A stretch of 64,000 nucleotides of DNA. Source: Distichodus sexfasciatus. Its lineage: Eukaryota > Chordata > Actinopteri > Characiformes > Distichodontidae. The stretch lies in NCBI GenBank assembly GCA_032718565.1, contig JAVGVS010000042.1, positions 1,657,207 through 1,721,206 on the forward strand. The letters are read 5' to 3'. Position 1 is the stretch's first letter. Each line of letters opens with the position of its first letter. Under the pieces are notes generated by a model that saw only the letters and a list, made by a program, of their open reading frames with translations, made no database searches and was not told the origin of the DNA. Position numbers and translations under genes: made by a program. This document shows, piece by piece, positions 56,694 to 57,484 of this stretch.

Positions 56694-56826
56694 TCCACAC
56701 GGGCCTGCGCTTCATGTTCTGGTAAGTCTTGTGGAGGGACTTCAGCACCTGGGACTTGCCAGTGCCGGCGTTGCCCACCACGAAGACGGAGTGACGCACC
56801 GCCAGGAGCTCTTCCAGTTGCACCAC
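3303..56826 (-). CDS. dnah9: Axonemal outer-arm dynein heavy chain, DNAH9-type (partial gene, 24 exons)
   Basis: This is the motor region of a ciliary dynein heavy chain, an ATP-driven microtubule motor of the outer arms of motile cilia and sperm flagella. Twenty-four exons on the minus strand encode, in order, AAA2 (GNAGTGKS), AAA3 (a second GNAGTGKS), AAA4 (GVGGSGKQS), the stalk coiled coils with the microtubule-binding tip, and AAA5. Splice phases are continuous across all clean junctions. Recalled family sequences favour DNAH9: MKRRPVWT before the AAA2 loop, YCHFAQGIGEP, and VLIENLEESVDPVLGPLLGR. DNAH11 and DNAH17 differ more at these points. AAA1, linker and tail are not seen to the right of 56826, and AAA6 and the C-terminus are not seen left of 3303. 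Exons in 17.9-26.7 kb are broken by indels, and exon 1 here carries a homopolymer in place of conserved residues. The protein family is certain; the DNAH9 paralogue assignment is an inference. Confidence 0.93.
3898..4145. mobile_element. Palindromic MITE, 248 bp, ATTTAG duplication
   Basis: The ends TATGGAAGCGTATTGCTGCC and GGCAGCAATACACTTCCGTA are near-perfect inverted repeats. The element is flanked by ATTTAG on both sides (3892-3897 and 4146-4151). The interior is a run of GTTAGAACGT units spaced by AATATCAC/AAAATATC, some inverted. Confidence 0.85.
4285..4745 (+). mobile_element. SINE-B interrupted by SINE-A
   Basis: The outer element is a tRNA-derived SINE (family B) with a GGTGGTGTAATGATTGG head and a TCTGCTAAATGTTGGA tail. 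A second SINE (family A) sits at about 4374-4626, with a TAGCGTAACGG A-box-like region and a GATTCGAATCC B-box-like region. The outer sequence resumes at TTGAGCAAGAGCC. Confidence 0.75.
5418..5592 (+). mobile_element. SINE-B copy
   Basis: The order is GGATCAAGAGGTTATAG, TGAGCAAGACTCTTAACCCC, and the tail CCTGCTAAATGCCGTAAAAG. It is degenerate in the tRNA-like head. Confidence 0.7.
5672..5797 (-). mobile_element. SINE-B head, reverse orientation
   Basis: Reverse complement of GGTGGTGGTGTAATGGTAGG through a GGTTCAAATCC-like box, here GGTTGTAGGTTCAAATCCAG. The tail is missing or diverged. Confidence 0.6.
5930..6215 (-). mobile_element. SINE-B split by a palindromic MITE
   Basis: The SINE tail (ACATTTACGACATTTCAGCA) is at 5941-5960. 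The body resumes after 6070 and runs to a CCTCTTGGTCCAGG head. A palindrome lies between them (separate entry). Confidence 0.7.
5979..6069. mobile_element. Short palindromic MITE with 32-bp perfect arms
   Basis: Arms 5979-6010 and 6038-6069 are exact reverse complements, starting TGCGTTTCCCAAAAGCATAG. The spacer is 27 bp. The arm sequence resembles a common fish palindromic repeat. It interrupts a SINE-B. Confidence 0.85.
6447..6569 (-). CDS. dnah9: Dynein exon 23: AAA5 Walker-B-like region
   Basis: The exon encodes YLDSIERALSAGEVVLIENL and EESVDPVLGPLLGRETIKKG, closing with a split Arg codon (CG|C). Borders are tttgtag and GTAAGA. The LIENL.E..DPVL.PLLGR motif is conserved in axonemal heavy chains; the Gly-Pro after VL fits the recalled DNAH9 sequence. 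Confidence 0.96.
6675..6910 (-). CDS. dnah9: Dynein exon 22: AAA5
   Basis: The exon encodes KPIPVTLDLDPLTMLMDDAD, VAAWQNEGLPADRMSTENAT, ILTNCERWPLMVDPQLQGIK and WIKNKYGEDLRVIRIGQRG. The NEGLP.DRMS.ENA and ERWPL..DPQ.QGIKWIK motifs are diagnostic for AAA5. Borders are caccag and GTGAAC; exit is phase 2. Confidence 0.97.
6911..7276. other. Intron 21-22
   Basis: Unique intron of 366 bp. A purine-rich GGAGGGAGAGA run lies next to the exon 21 donor. No element recognised. Confidence 0.6.
7277..7465 (-). CDS. dnah9: Dynein exon 21: stalk exit to AAA5
   Basis: Sixty-three codons read VGGLASENVRWAEAVANFKN, QERTLCGDVLLITAFVSYLG, YFTKRYRHELMDNTWKPYLS, QLT. The CGDVLL.TAFVSY segment is the AAA5 entry. 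The acceptor is gctcag and the donor GTTAGT. The match is closer to the recalled DNAH9 sequence than to DNAH11. Confidence 0.96.
7466..9511. other. Intron 20-21 with hAT fragments and TTTGCC-rich block
   Basis: At 8036-8085, on the minus strand, there is a CCAGTGTTGGGGAAGCTACT terminus of the same hAT type as at 59703. A TAGGGATGTAACAAAG start lies near 8213. From about 8480 to 8790 many GGCAAACTTG/TTTGCC motifs in both orientations suggest a diverged MITE. An exon-like minus-strand segment lies at 7918-8030. The remainder is unique. Confidence 0.5.
9512..9631 (-). CDS. dnah9: Dynein exon 20: stalk coiled coil 2
   Basis: Forty codons read HLNENLAKLTAKFEKATADK, LKCQQEAETTARTISLANRL. This is the descending stalk helix. 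Borders are tgacag and GTGAGA; phase 0 on both sides. The frame is clean. Confidence 0.96.
9632..10098. other. Intron 19-20, unique part
   Basis: A G-rich run (GGGGGCAGGGGTGGGGGTGG) lies just upstream of exon 20 in gene orientation. Otherwise nothing recognisable. Confidence 0.5.
10099..10984 (+). mobile_element. Tc1-like transposon relic carrying nested SINEs
   Basis: It begins TACACCGATCAGCCATAACA (a fish Tc1-like terminal repeat) and continues with a decayed transposase-like region (GGGCCAAATTGTGATGGCCA). It is cut at about 10484 by SINEs and ends at 10961-10984 with the inverted ATAATGTTATGGCC terminus. Confidence 0.75.
10484..10958 (+). mobile_element. SINE-A with an inverted SINE-A inside
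   Basis: The + strand head GGTTGGTAATGTAACGGTTA (10490-10509) is broken, and the body resumes at 10795 (AGAAGGTTGATGGCTCGAAT). Between them lies a complete minus-strand SINE-A, about 10510-10767, with its own head GGTTGGTGGCGTGACGGTAG. Confidence 0.8.
10985..11245. other. Intron 19-20, end
   Basis: A short (TA)n tract near 10985 and a CACACA tract near 11023, then unique sequence. Confidence 0.5.
11246..11671 (-). CDS. dnah9: Dynein exon 19: microtubule-binding domain and start of coiled coil 2
   Basis: This is the longest exon here, 142 codons: NNLTELKSFGSPVAAVTNVT, VMVLMAPGGRVPKDRSWKAA, KVMMAKVDTFLDSLINFNKE, then AAAGLCSWVINIVKFYEVYC and EPKRQALNKANAELASAQEK. It encodes the globular tip that contacts the microtubule and the first part of the returning helix. 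Borders are ttttag and GTGAGT; phase 0. Confidence 0.97.
11672..12019. other. Intron 18-19
   Basis: AT-rich unique intron of 348 bp. No element recognised. Confidence 0.6.
12020..12280 (-). CDS. dnah9: Dynein exon 18: stalk coiled coil 1
   Basis: Exactly 87 open codons read VDDLKAKLAAQEVDLKQKNE, DADRLIQVVGVETEKVSREK, AVADEEEEKVANIAVVVSRK, QQDCEQDLAKAEPALVAAQE and ALNTLNK. The charged heptad pattern fits the ascending antiparallel helix of the stalk. Borders are ctatag and GTCAGA, phase 0. Confidence 0.97.
12300..13165. repeat. Degenerate tandem block of CCAGGTAAC / TACCCAGG units around a hAT-like MITE
   Basis: From 12340 to 12700 and again from 12983 to 13160 there are repeated motifs such as GTACCCAGGCGCTGCCCATG, similar to the SINE-A body. 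They are split by a 12718-12982 segment full of ATTCGATTCGATT that ends GCACATCCCTACC, typical of a fish hAT MITE. Confidence 0.55.
13166..16397. other. Repeat-poor intron stretch
   Basis: About 3.2 kb inside the intron between exons 17 and 18 with almost no recognised mobile element, unlike its surroundings. No conserved reading frame was found. Base composition is mixed with several C- or A-homopolymers. Confidence 0.5.
16398..17027 (+). mobile_element. M1 MITE, full-length copy
   Basis: It starts at TTTGCACGGCAAAACTAG and runs through the shared TAGTGTTTTGAAACAGTGGA and TAACCTAACGCAGGTAGG blocks. The far end carries a decayed inverted terminus before 17027. Length about 630 bp. Confidence 0.8.
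17206..17530. mobile_element. hAT-like fragment (TATCGGTCTGATATCG type)
   Basis: It contains GGCACCGATCCAATACATGG and GGAGCCGATCTGTAAATG, shared with relics at 30966 and 38628. No clear ends. Confidence 0.55.
17977..18188 (-). CDS. dnah9: Dynein exon 17: AAA4 to stalk base, degraded
   Basis: Family segments appear in order but in different frames: KFMAF, GVNKAS, RYNY, then LEQIRLYGSLLSRRK, DLTSKM, LENG and QKL. A possible acceptor is aactag|GTGAAA and a possible donor CGCGG|GTTGTC. Stops occur in every single frame, so as written the exon does not encode a continuous peptide. Confidence 0.75.
18189..18950. other. Intron 16-17 with hAT-like MITE
   Basis: 18545-18903 ends with GATCGATGCATTGTTACACC and CTA. 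This inverted form matches the GGTGTAACGATACATCGATC start at 50043, so it is probably a MITE of the same family. The rest is unique. Confidence 0.5.
18951..19117 (-). CDS. dnah9: Dynein exon 16: post-AAA4 segment, degraded
   Basis: Pieces of the conserved segment are present in changing frames: VGNKLRV, then VVNCTAIDWFH-like, QESSESV and FLQE. A GTGAGC donor follows. Several single-base losses are needed to join them. The 5' edge near 19117 is estimated from a GTGGCATGTGCTTTTCC start resembling V.LCFSP. Confidence 0.72.
19654..20177. mobile_element. Tc1-like non-autonomous element, about 520 bp
   Basis: Termini ATTGCCAAAAGTATTGGGAC and its inverse at 20154-20175 match a common fish Tc1-like family. 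The interior contains AACTCTTGATGCGACCAAGA-type remnants of a transposase region in decayed form. Related material (GAGGTCAGGACTTTGTGCAG) lies at about 20505-20640 as a separate fragment. Confidence 0.75.
20796..20944 (-). CDS. dnah9: Dynein exon 15: AAA4, multiple indels and a stop
   Basis: The acceptor ccccag is followed by GEIPDLFP, then a shifted frame that meets TGA. Family segments can still be read in pieces: GEV, KSIISS, NEVLSLGLLDMP, a scrambled version of ENCWEFFIDR, and finally RVRRQLK before GTGAGC. At least three single-base changes are needed to thread it. Overall length (149) remains compatible with the flanking phases. Confidence 0.8.
20945..21245. other. Intron 14-15
   Basis: Unique AT-rich intron of 301 bp. 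No element recognised. Confidence 0.6.
21246..21375 (-). CDS. dnah9: Dynein exon 14: AAA4 Walker B, two extra residues
   Basis: The exon encodes SDLAALYIKAGLKNVGTV, then ISRRMTDAQVADEKFLVLVN and DLLAS. It is open from acceptor (gttttcag) to donor (GTAAGA) and exits in phase 1. The family has TVFLMTDAQV at the Walker B strand; here it is TVISRRMTDAQV, two residues longer with the hydrophobic pair gone. Confidence 0.9.
21376..21809. other. Intron 13-14, first part
   Basis: No recognised element apart from a GCTCAATGGTGGTTTTAGTC remnant resembling SINE-B near 21675. Confidence 0.45.
21810..21996 (-). mobile_element. SINE-A copy
   Basis: Minus-strand copy with the GAGCAGTGGGCAGC and GAGTACCTCAGTGGTACC body motifs. 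The head is truncated at the B-box region. Confidence 0.75.
22378..22590 (-). mobile_element. SINE-A copy
   Basis: Minus-strand copy from the GTGATTATTTGTCAT tail, through CAGCACAGCACACAG and CAGCACCCGGGGATCAG, to a GTCCGGGGATCCCAACCG box. The distal head is lost. Confidence 0.75.
22648..22851 (+). mobile_element. SINE-B copy
   Basis: Head GATGGCGGTCTAGTGGTAGG, B-box-like ACAGGTTCAAATCCG, and tail TACTAAATGTAAATG. Confidence 0.75.
22956..23112 (-). CDS. dnah9: Dynein exon 13: AAA4 Walker A, frameshifted, acceptor unclear
   Basis: The second half reads cleanly: GVGGSGKQSLTRLADFIGSL and EVFQITLKKGYGIADLK, with a GTGCTT donor. Upstream, GIN, ILESPR and ALLFVG lie in different frames. One base appears missing after GIN and one inside GTGGGGTGGGCGG, where VGVGG needs 15 bases and 14 are present. 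No AG acceptor sits next to the expected start, so the 5' border at 23112 is approximate. Confidence 0.8.
23113..23519. other. Intron 12-13, gene-proximal part
   Basis: A CATCATCATC microsatellite lies at about 23175-23235. The rest is unique. Confidence 0.5.
23520..26195 (+). repeat. Purine-rich tandem repeat block, about 2.7 kb
   Basis: On the + strand this is almost pure A/G: irregular units of roughly 25-32 bp such as GAATGAGGAAGGGATTGGGA plus GAGAGAGA, some with GATGTAGG. Many single-base differences occur between units. It sits in one intron between exons 12 and 13, so the transcript strand is pyrimidine-rich. Long open frames across it are low-complexity artefacts. Confidence 0.9.
26444..26632 (-). 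CDS. dnah9: Dynein exon 12: entry to AAA4, frameshifted
   Basis: The start is clean: DMEEALEEAKVMNMYCHFAQ, then GIGEPRYTAVQSWESLNK. After this the frame is lost. A TLLGW segment appears one frame over and QRLVLFEDAMSHI in the third frame, ending at a GTAAGA donor. Observed length is 189. Two lost single bases would restore 191, which gives the phase 2 exit the next exon needs. The acceptor is cgtacag. Confidence 0.85.
26633..29015. other. Intron 11-12
   Basis: Mostly unique sequence. A CTTCTTCCTCCTCCTCCTCC tract is at 27051-27070. Near 28630-28670 a GGGTGATCAACCCGGGTGAG / CCCAGCTCTAG segment resembles the end of a DNA element. No exon seen. Confidence 0.5.
29016..29174 (-). CDS. dnah9: Dynein exon 11: AAA3-AAA4 linker
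   Basis: The exon is 53 codons: SISSCKSACLKTPQDLVKVY, LHESNRVYRDKMVEDMDFTA, FDKLQWETVGKFL. The acceptor is gatttag and the donor GTGAGC. From ACLK onward it fits the family. The first seven residues (SISSCKS) differ from the usual GILFASP-like start although the length is the same, which could reflect two compensating indels. It lies 10.6 kb from exon 10, the longest intron bounded by two seen exons. Confidence 0.9.
29175..30965. other. Intron 10-11, first part
   Basis: About 1.8 kb with no recognised exon or clear repeat. Confidence 0.45.
30966..33183. mobile_element. Possible hAT relic with SINE-A insertion
   Basis: It starts TAGAGATGGCACCAGTCTGA and ends at TATTATCGTGCATCCCTAC, in inverted relation (TAGAGATG and CATCCCTA). 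The interior is heavily decayed and contains a minus-strand SINE-A at 31468-31685. Whether the two ends belong to one element is uncertain; no target duplication was found. Confidence 0.45.
31468..31685 (-). mobile_element. SINE-A copy
   Basis: Minus-strand copy from the CAGCACAGCACACAGTGCAC tail-proximal region to the CTACGCCACCAACCACCCC head. The GATTCGAACCCGGCGACC box is well kept. Confidence 0.8.
33184..35198. other. Repeat-poor intron stretch
   Basis: About 2 kb without recognised elements or dynein exons. 33380-34880 is relatively GC-rich with short C and T runs. Confidence 0.45.
35323..35511 (+). mobile_element. SINE-B inserted in SINE-A
   Basis: Well-preserved copy: TTGGTGGCCTAGTGGTAGG head, GCGGGTTCAAATCCG box, TGAGCAAGACCCTTAACAC, and TCTGCTAAATGCTGTAAAAG tail. 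Confidence 0.85.
35542..36357. mobile_element. Non-autonomous DNA transposon, 816 bp, long inverted ends
   Basis: Ends GGGTCCGTGTACCTTGCGTT and its inverse continue as imperfect inverted repeats for about 50 bp (GACTCTGAAATCGAAATCGG and CCGATTTTGGTTTCAGAGTC). TCAT flanks both sides (35538-35541, 36358-36361). The interior shows no transposase. Confidence 0.88.
36446..36690 (+). mobile_element. SINE-A, well-preserved copy
   Basis: Complete order: TTGGTGGCGCAACGGTAGGG, GTCGCCGGTTCAAATCC, TGAGGTACTCATGAGCAAGG, GCTGCCCACTGCTCC, GTGCACTGTGTGCTGTGC, CAATGACAAATAATCACTCA. The head has tRNA-like A and B boxes. Confidence 0.88.
36691..38627. other. Intron 10-11, unique stretch
   Basis: About 1.9 kb with no recognised exon or element. 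Confidence 0.45.
38628..39092. mobile_element. hAT-like fragment followed by a minus-strand SINE-A
   Basis: 38628-38850 carries GACGCACCGATCCGATACGT, the same family as at 17206 and 30966. 38873-39092 is a SINE-A on the minus strand with the GAGCAGTGGGCAGC and GGGATTCGTGCCGG motifs. Confidence 0.65.
39093..39786. other. Intron end near exon 10
   Basis: No element recognised. GC content rises towards exon 10. Confidence 0.45.
39787..40026 (-). CDS. dnah9: Dynein exon 10: AAA3 C-terminal helices
   Basis: Exactly 80 codons encode RHFSVFALSFPGAEALTTIY, then LVQLALAFHQRVTTTFLPTA and IKFHYIFNLRDLSSIFQ. Borders are tctcag and GTAGCC, phase 0 on both sides. The IKFHYIFNLRDL motif is diagnostic of dynein heavy chains. 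The frame is clean. Confidence 0.97.
40027..40749. other. Intron 9-10, AT-rich part
   Basis: No feature recognised besides T-rich runs. Confidence 0.5.
40750..41318 (+). repeat. 59-bp minisatellite, about 9.5 units
   Basis: Unit GCTAAAACTAATCCTAGAAC, then AAGACAACTTTTGGGTTCAA, then GTCGAAGCGTTCGCTTTAA. Unit starts at 40869, 40928, 40987, 41046, 41105, 41164, 41223 and 41282 give a strict period of 59. The first two units are more diverged. AGAATAAGAC variants alternate with AACAA variants, hinting at a dimeric 118-bp repeat. Confidence 0.95.
41540..41642 (-). CDS. dnah9: Dynein exon 9: AAA3 sensor I
   Basis: A short exon reads YDRSKLQLKEIHNVQYVSCM and NPTAGSFTINPRLQ. Borders are ttccag and GTAGCT. 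It completes a split Trp codon from the previous exon and ends in phase 0. Confidence 0.96.
41643..42109. other. Intron 8-9, first part
   Basis: An ACACACACAC tract lies at 41651-41671. The rest is unique. Confidence 0.5.
42110..42530 (+). mobile_element. LINE fragment (L2/Rex1-like reverse transcriptase end)
   Basis: The + strand frame gives LDDCNSQLAV, then LQNAAARPVYNV with stops in between. This is the end of the LDYCNSLL.....LQNAAARLV pattern of fish LINE reverse transcriptases. A SPSELPSL-like region near 42476 recurs around 53630. Decayed and non-functional. Confidence 0.7.
42729..42894 (-). CDS. dnah9: Dynein exon 8: AAA3 Walker B
   Basis: The exon reads AVLEKPLEKKAGRNYGPPGS, then KRLIYFIDDMNMPEVDAYGT and VQPHTLIRQHMDYNHW. 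The acidic Walker B (IYFIDDMNMPEVD) is intact. The acceptor is ttctag and the donor CTG|GTATTC; entry is phase 1 and exit phase 2, matching the next exon (W codon TG|G). Confidence 0.96.
42985..43487. mobile_element. Two SINE-B pieces
   Basis: 42985-43135 is a minus-strand head and body (AGTAGACCACCACC end). 43384-43487 is a + strand body and tail (TGCTCCAGGGAGACTGTCCC). The sequence between them is unique. Confidence 0.6.
43488..44244 (+). mobile_element. Harbinger-like element with MADF-like coding exon
   Basis: Inverted ends share the order GCTACGTTCACACCAAG..CTACTAAAGCTGTA and its reverse near 44212-44244 (TACAGCTTTAGCAGCGCTTGGTATGAAGGTAC in two parts). The length is about 755 bp. A coding segment lies inside (separate entry). 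No DDE transposase is present, so it would be non-autonomous. Confidence 0.55.
43754..43872 (+). CDS. MADF-domain-like first exon, fragment
   Basis: The frame reads MMHEKLITAIAGHPVLYDL, then TPFAFRDRYKKAQAWAEVSG, followed by a possible GTACCA donor. The pattern E-K-L-I..V..HP-x-LYD...Y-R-D....AW.EV is that of the N-terminal MADF (Myb/SANT-like) DNA-binding domain found in Harbinger-associated and MADF-BESS proteins. Only the first helices are present. It is on the strand opposite to the dynein gene and inside a putative element, so probably transposon-derived and not a host gene. Confidence 0.55.
44484..44652 (+). mobile_element. SINE-B copy
   Basis: GGTCGCAGGTTCAAATTCAG box, CCGGTTACTCCAGGGAGACT body and ACACAAATGTAAAT tail. 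A further tail piece (CCGCTAAATGCTGTAAATG) lies at 44446-44464. Confidence 0.65.
45195..45700. mobile_element. Possible Tc1-like MITE, decayed
   Basis: The left end TGTCAAAAGTTTGGACATGC and the right end GTTCAAGCTTTTGACTTG are inverted and resemble the termini of the element at 62084. A SINE-B tail piece lies near 45525-45600 inside. The ends are imperfect. Confidence 0.45.
45877..47232 (+). mobile_element. M1 MITE split by a hAT element
   Basis: The left part shows CGTCGCAACAGAGGTTTCCG and TAGTGTTTTGAAACAGTG. The right part resumes at 46978 and continues to the GCGACTGGTTTTGCCGTGCA end. Together they make one M1 copy of about 510 bp, interrupted by 844 bp plus an 8-bp duplication. Confidence 0.85.
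46126..46969. mobile_element. hAT non-autonomous element, 844 bp, with GTGGTGAC duplication
   Basis: It begins CAGGGGTGGAAGTAACGAAT and ends CAGTACTCTTTCCACATCTG; the ends are inverted (CAG.GGTGGAA). Eight-bp duplications GTGGTGAC flank it at 46118-46125 and 46970-46977, the size expected for hAT. The interior repeats GTACTTTTACTTGTA-type motifs. No intact transposase. Confidence 0.92.
47233..48604. other. Intron 7-8, mixed
   Basis: A (TA)n tract lies at 47246-47262. Near 47830 a GGTAAGCTGGAGCCACGTCA segment resembles a LINE 3' region. 48470-48565 ends in ATTGCCCATCCCC, typical of a hAT terminus. A CA-rich tract lies at 48566-48605. No exon. Confidence 0.45.
48605..48838. mobile_element. Short repeat with TGAGGACC/GTCCTCAC ends
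   Basis: It starts ATCCTTGTACTTATATAGTC with GTGAGGACCTCC and ends AAAATGTCCTCACTCTGCTG. This is a common fish dispersed repeat next to a CA tract. Its CCCTAACC-like core is not telomeric. Confidence 0.6.
48911..49118 (-). CDS. dnah9: Dynein exon 7: AAA3 Walker A
   Basis: The exon encodes ACLVHTIETIRVSYFMDRLL, then ERRRPVMLVGNAGTGKSVLV with the AAA3 P-loop, and ends KNVPFNYYTTSAMLQ. The P-loop is intact, with Lys and Ser of GKS present. Borders are ttccgcag and GTATAT; exit is phase 1. An AC-rich microsatellite lies just inside the following intron. Confidence 0.97.
49236..49409 (-). CDS. dnah9: Dynein exon 6: pre-AAA3 segment
   Basis: Exactly 58 codons read LVDYRVEFSKWWVTEFKTIK, FPSQGTVFDYYIDPETKKFE and PWSKMVPTFEMDPDVPLQ. 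Borders are cacacag and GTTGGA, phase 0 on both sides. This is a clean match to the conserved FPSQGT.FDYYIDPETKKF.PW segment of outer-arm beta-type heavy chains. Confidence 0.96.
49611..49785 (-). CDS. dnah9: Dynein exon 5: AAA2-AAA3 linker helices
   Basis: The exon encodes FKKIIPIPEQSVVQMLCHLL, ECLLTPEHTPPDCPKELYEL and YFVFAAIWAFGGTLFQDQ. The acceptor is gccgcag and the donor GTACAG. It is in frame and ends in phase 0. The intron before it is 4.3 kb and holds several mobile elements. Confidence 0.96.
49786..50384. other. Intron 4-5, with hAT-like MITE at 50043-50282
   Basis: 50043 starts CAGGGGTGTAACGATACATC and 50265-50280 ends ATATCACACCCAT in inverted form. The remainder of the block is unique. 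Confidence 0.6.
50385..50650 (+). repeat. Dispersed repeat, copy 1
   Basis: It shares CCGTTCTGCACCAGAACACT, GCTGAGGTGCTAAAGGGTCA and GGGTTCCACTCCGACTCTTT with a second copy at 52705-52960. This resembles a widespread fish repeat of probable retroelement origin. Confidence 0.65.
50690..51430. mobile_element. Tc1-like transposase fragments, head to head
   Basis: The + strand from 50815 gives EIAKILRYRQTIKHFV, then RSKTPVEKKRCKLSAKDLKR, an N-terminal Tc1-type helix-turn-helix region. On the minus strand, 51340-51160 gives KDWKRIKCKATRTPF in the opposite orientation, repeating the same region. Both are truncated and decayed. Confidence 0.65.
51668..52085. mobile_element. Dispersed fish repeat split by a palindromic MITE
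   Basis: Outer sequence GGGGTCGCCACAGCGAATCA and CTTCATGTCCTCTTTCACCA, CTTTTTGGTCTTCCTCTCAG is a familiar fish retroelement tail. It is interrupted at 51734-51979. Confidence 0.7.
51734..51979. mobile_element. Palindromic MITE, 246 bp, ATTT duplication
   Basis: Arms GTGACCCGATCTGCCGTAAT and the inverted ATTACGGCAGATTGGGTCAC, continuing through ATTTATTTAGATACGGGCCG and its reverse. ATTT is present on both sides (51730-51733, 51980-51983). Confidence 0.88.
52086..52704. other. Intron 4-5, unique part
   Basis: No exon or repeat recognised. Confidence 0.45.
52705..52960 (+). repeat. Dispersed repeat, copy 2
   Basis: CGTTCTGCAGCAGCGCGCTC, GCCGAGGTGCTGAAGGGGCA and TTACGTCTCATCTGAAGGAT. Same family and orientation as 50385-50650. 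Confidence 0.65.
52961..54047. other. Intron 4-5, with two retroelement pieces
   Basis: 53430-53695 contains a decayed LINE-like 3' segment (CCTGTCACCGTCAGAACTGC). 53815-54005 carries the common fish repeat with GCATGCTTTTGGACAGTGGG, also present at 60316-60595. The rest is unique. Confidence 0.55.
54048..54195 (-). CDS. dnah9: Dynein exon 4: AAA2 end
   Basis: The exon encodes GILYINPADLGWNPPVSSWI, then DRREIQSEKANLTILFDKYL and PICLDTLRTR. Borders are ctcgcag and GTAAAG, with a phase 1 entry and a phase 2 exit into the next exon (Arg codon split AG|G). No disruption is seen. Confidence 0.96.
54447..54478. repeat. (GT)n microsatellite
   Basis: GT repeat within the intron just downstream of the exon 3 donor in gene orientation. 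Confidence 0.95.
54485..54593 (-). CDS. dnah9: Dynein exon 3: AAA2 sensor region
   Basis: The exon reads VLTLASNERIPLNPTMRLVF and then EISHLRTATPATVSRAG, the near-invariant region after Walker B. The acceptor is actgcag. The GTGAGC donor is followed directly by a (GT)n microsatellite in the intron. It ends in phase 1. Confidence 0.96.
54817..54861. repeat. (TA)n microsatellite
   Basis: About 22 TA units, then ACACACACATATATAG. Located in intron 2-3. Confidence 0.95.
55013..55597 (+). mobile_element. M1 MITE, complete but decayed copy
   Basis: It begins TGTGACCCTCCACAGCAAAA and ends in the inverse (TTTGGTTTTGCTGTGGATGG). Internal blocks TAGTGTTTTGAAACAGTGGA and TAACCTAACGCAGGTAGGCT are shared with the other copies. 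Confidence 0.85.
55598..56388. other. Intron 2-3, with inverted AGGCTTAATC repeat
   Basis: 55828-55940 contains GGGTTAAGCCTAGTCTTGAC and its inverted counterpart TCTAGGCTTAGGCTTAATCA around a GGAGGTTCACCACTGAAATT core, a palindromic repeat. The rest is unique. Confidence 0.55.
56389..56516 (-). CDS. dnah9: Dynein exon 2: AAA2 Walker B
   Basis: This exon encodes GLFSNIMRELANISHGGPKW followed by [20 protein letters not shown], the highly conserved AAA2 Walker B region. The acceptor is atttcag, the donor is AAG|GTACAG, and it enters in phase 1 from the previous exon (a split Gly codon). The reading frame is clean. Confidence 0.96.
56616..56826 (-). CDS. dnah9: Dynein exon 1 of window: AAA2 Walker A, with poly-T tract
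   Basis: The exon opens after a ttctgcag acceptor with VVQLEELLAVRHSVFVVG, then the Walker A loop GNAGTGKS and KSLHKTYQNMKRRPVWT. It ends with YGIINPATREWKDG and a GTGAGG donor (phase 1). Between PVWT and YGIINP the + strand has 35 consecutive A (56657-56691), read as eleven Phe plus Leu on the coding strand. The family has DLNPKAVTNDELF here, exactly 13 residues, and the observed Phe11-Leu-Tyr is also 13. The frame therefore stays open although the conserved loop is lost. Confidence 0.93.
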
Positions 56827-57247
56827 CTGCAGAAAGGGACAGAAATGTAGTTTTTGGGGGGTTATTAGGAATACAGCAAAAAGCTTAGACAATGGGAATT
56901 TTACACGACAAATTCTAAGTGTACGTTCACACTGGAAGCAACGAGAGCACCCACTTTCACTCTGACCATTGGATACTCTAATGGACACTCTCTGAAAATT
57001 GGTATGCAAATCTCTTTTATTTCCAGAAAGTGTATTCTGCCTTTCACATTACGCACAAGTTGACACCTTTACGTTGGTGAATCCGCTTGACTGGAGCAGC
57101 ACACATACAATCCGATTGGTTGTCGGCAAACCACGTCATAGCTCGTTAGCATAAAGCTGACTGTCCCACATCACACAAATCACGCCCAGAGAAAGGAGTG
57201 AATGATGTATGATTGTTGGTAGTTGCCACAACCAACCACCTTTTTAG
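56827..57247. other. Intron upstream of exon 1, proximal part
   Basis: Nothing recognised. The preceding AAA1 exon is not here. Confidence 0.45.
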
Positions 57248-57484
57248 CAATTGGTGGCGTAACGGTAGGGTGTTCGCCCCGTGATCAGAAGGTCGAATTC
57301 AGGACTGGTAAAGTTAGCACTGAGGTACTCACGAGCAAGATATCGTCCCCAAAGCACTGCTCCCCGGGCGCTGGTAGCTGCCCACTGCTCCTTCACGGAT
57401 GGGTTAAATGCAGAGGTCACATTTTGTTGTGGTGCACTGTGTGCTGTGGTGTGTTCACAATGACAAATAATCCCTCACTTTCAT
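57248..57484 (+). mobile_element. SINE-A copy
   Basis: Head ATTGGTGGCGTAACGGTAGG, then a small deletion through the B-box region (AGAAGGTCGAATTCAGG), and a complete body to CAATGACAAATAATCCCTCA. Confidence 0.85.

Noticed and set aside
3303..56826. Assignment to DNAH11 or DNAH17
   Set aside because: Key segments (GGLASENVRWAEAV, VLGPLLGR, NCERWPLMVDPQ) fit recalled DNAH9 better. A phylogeny is needed for certainty because fish may carry extra paralogues.
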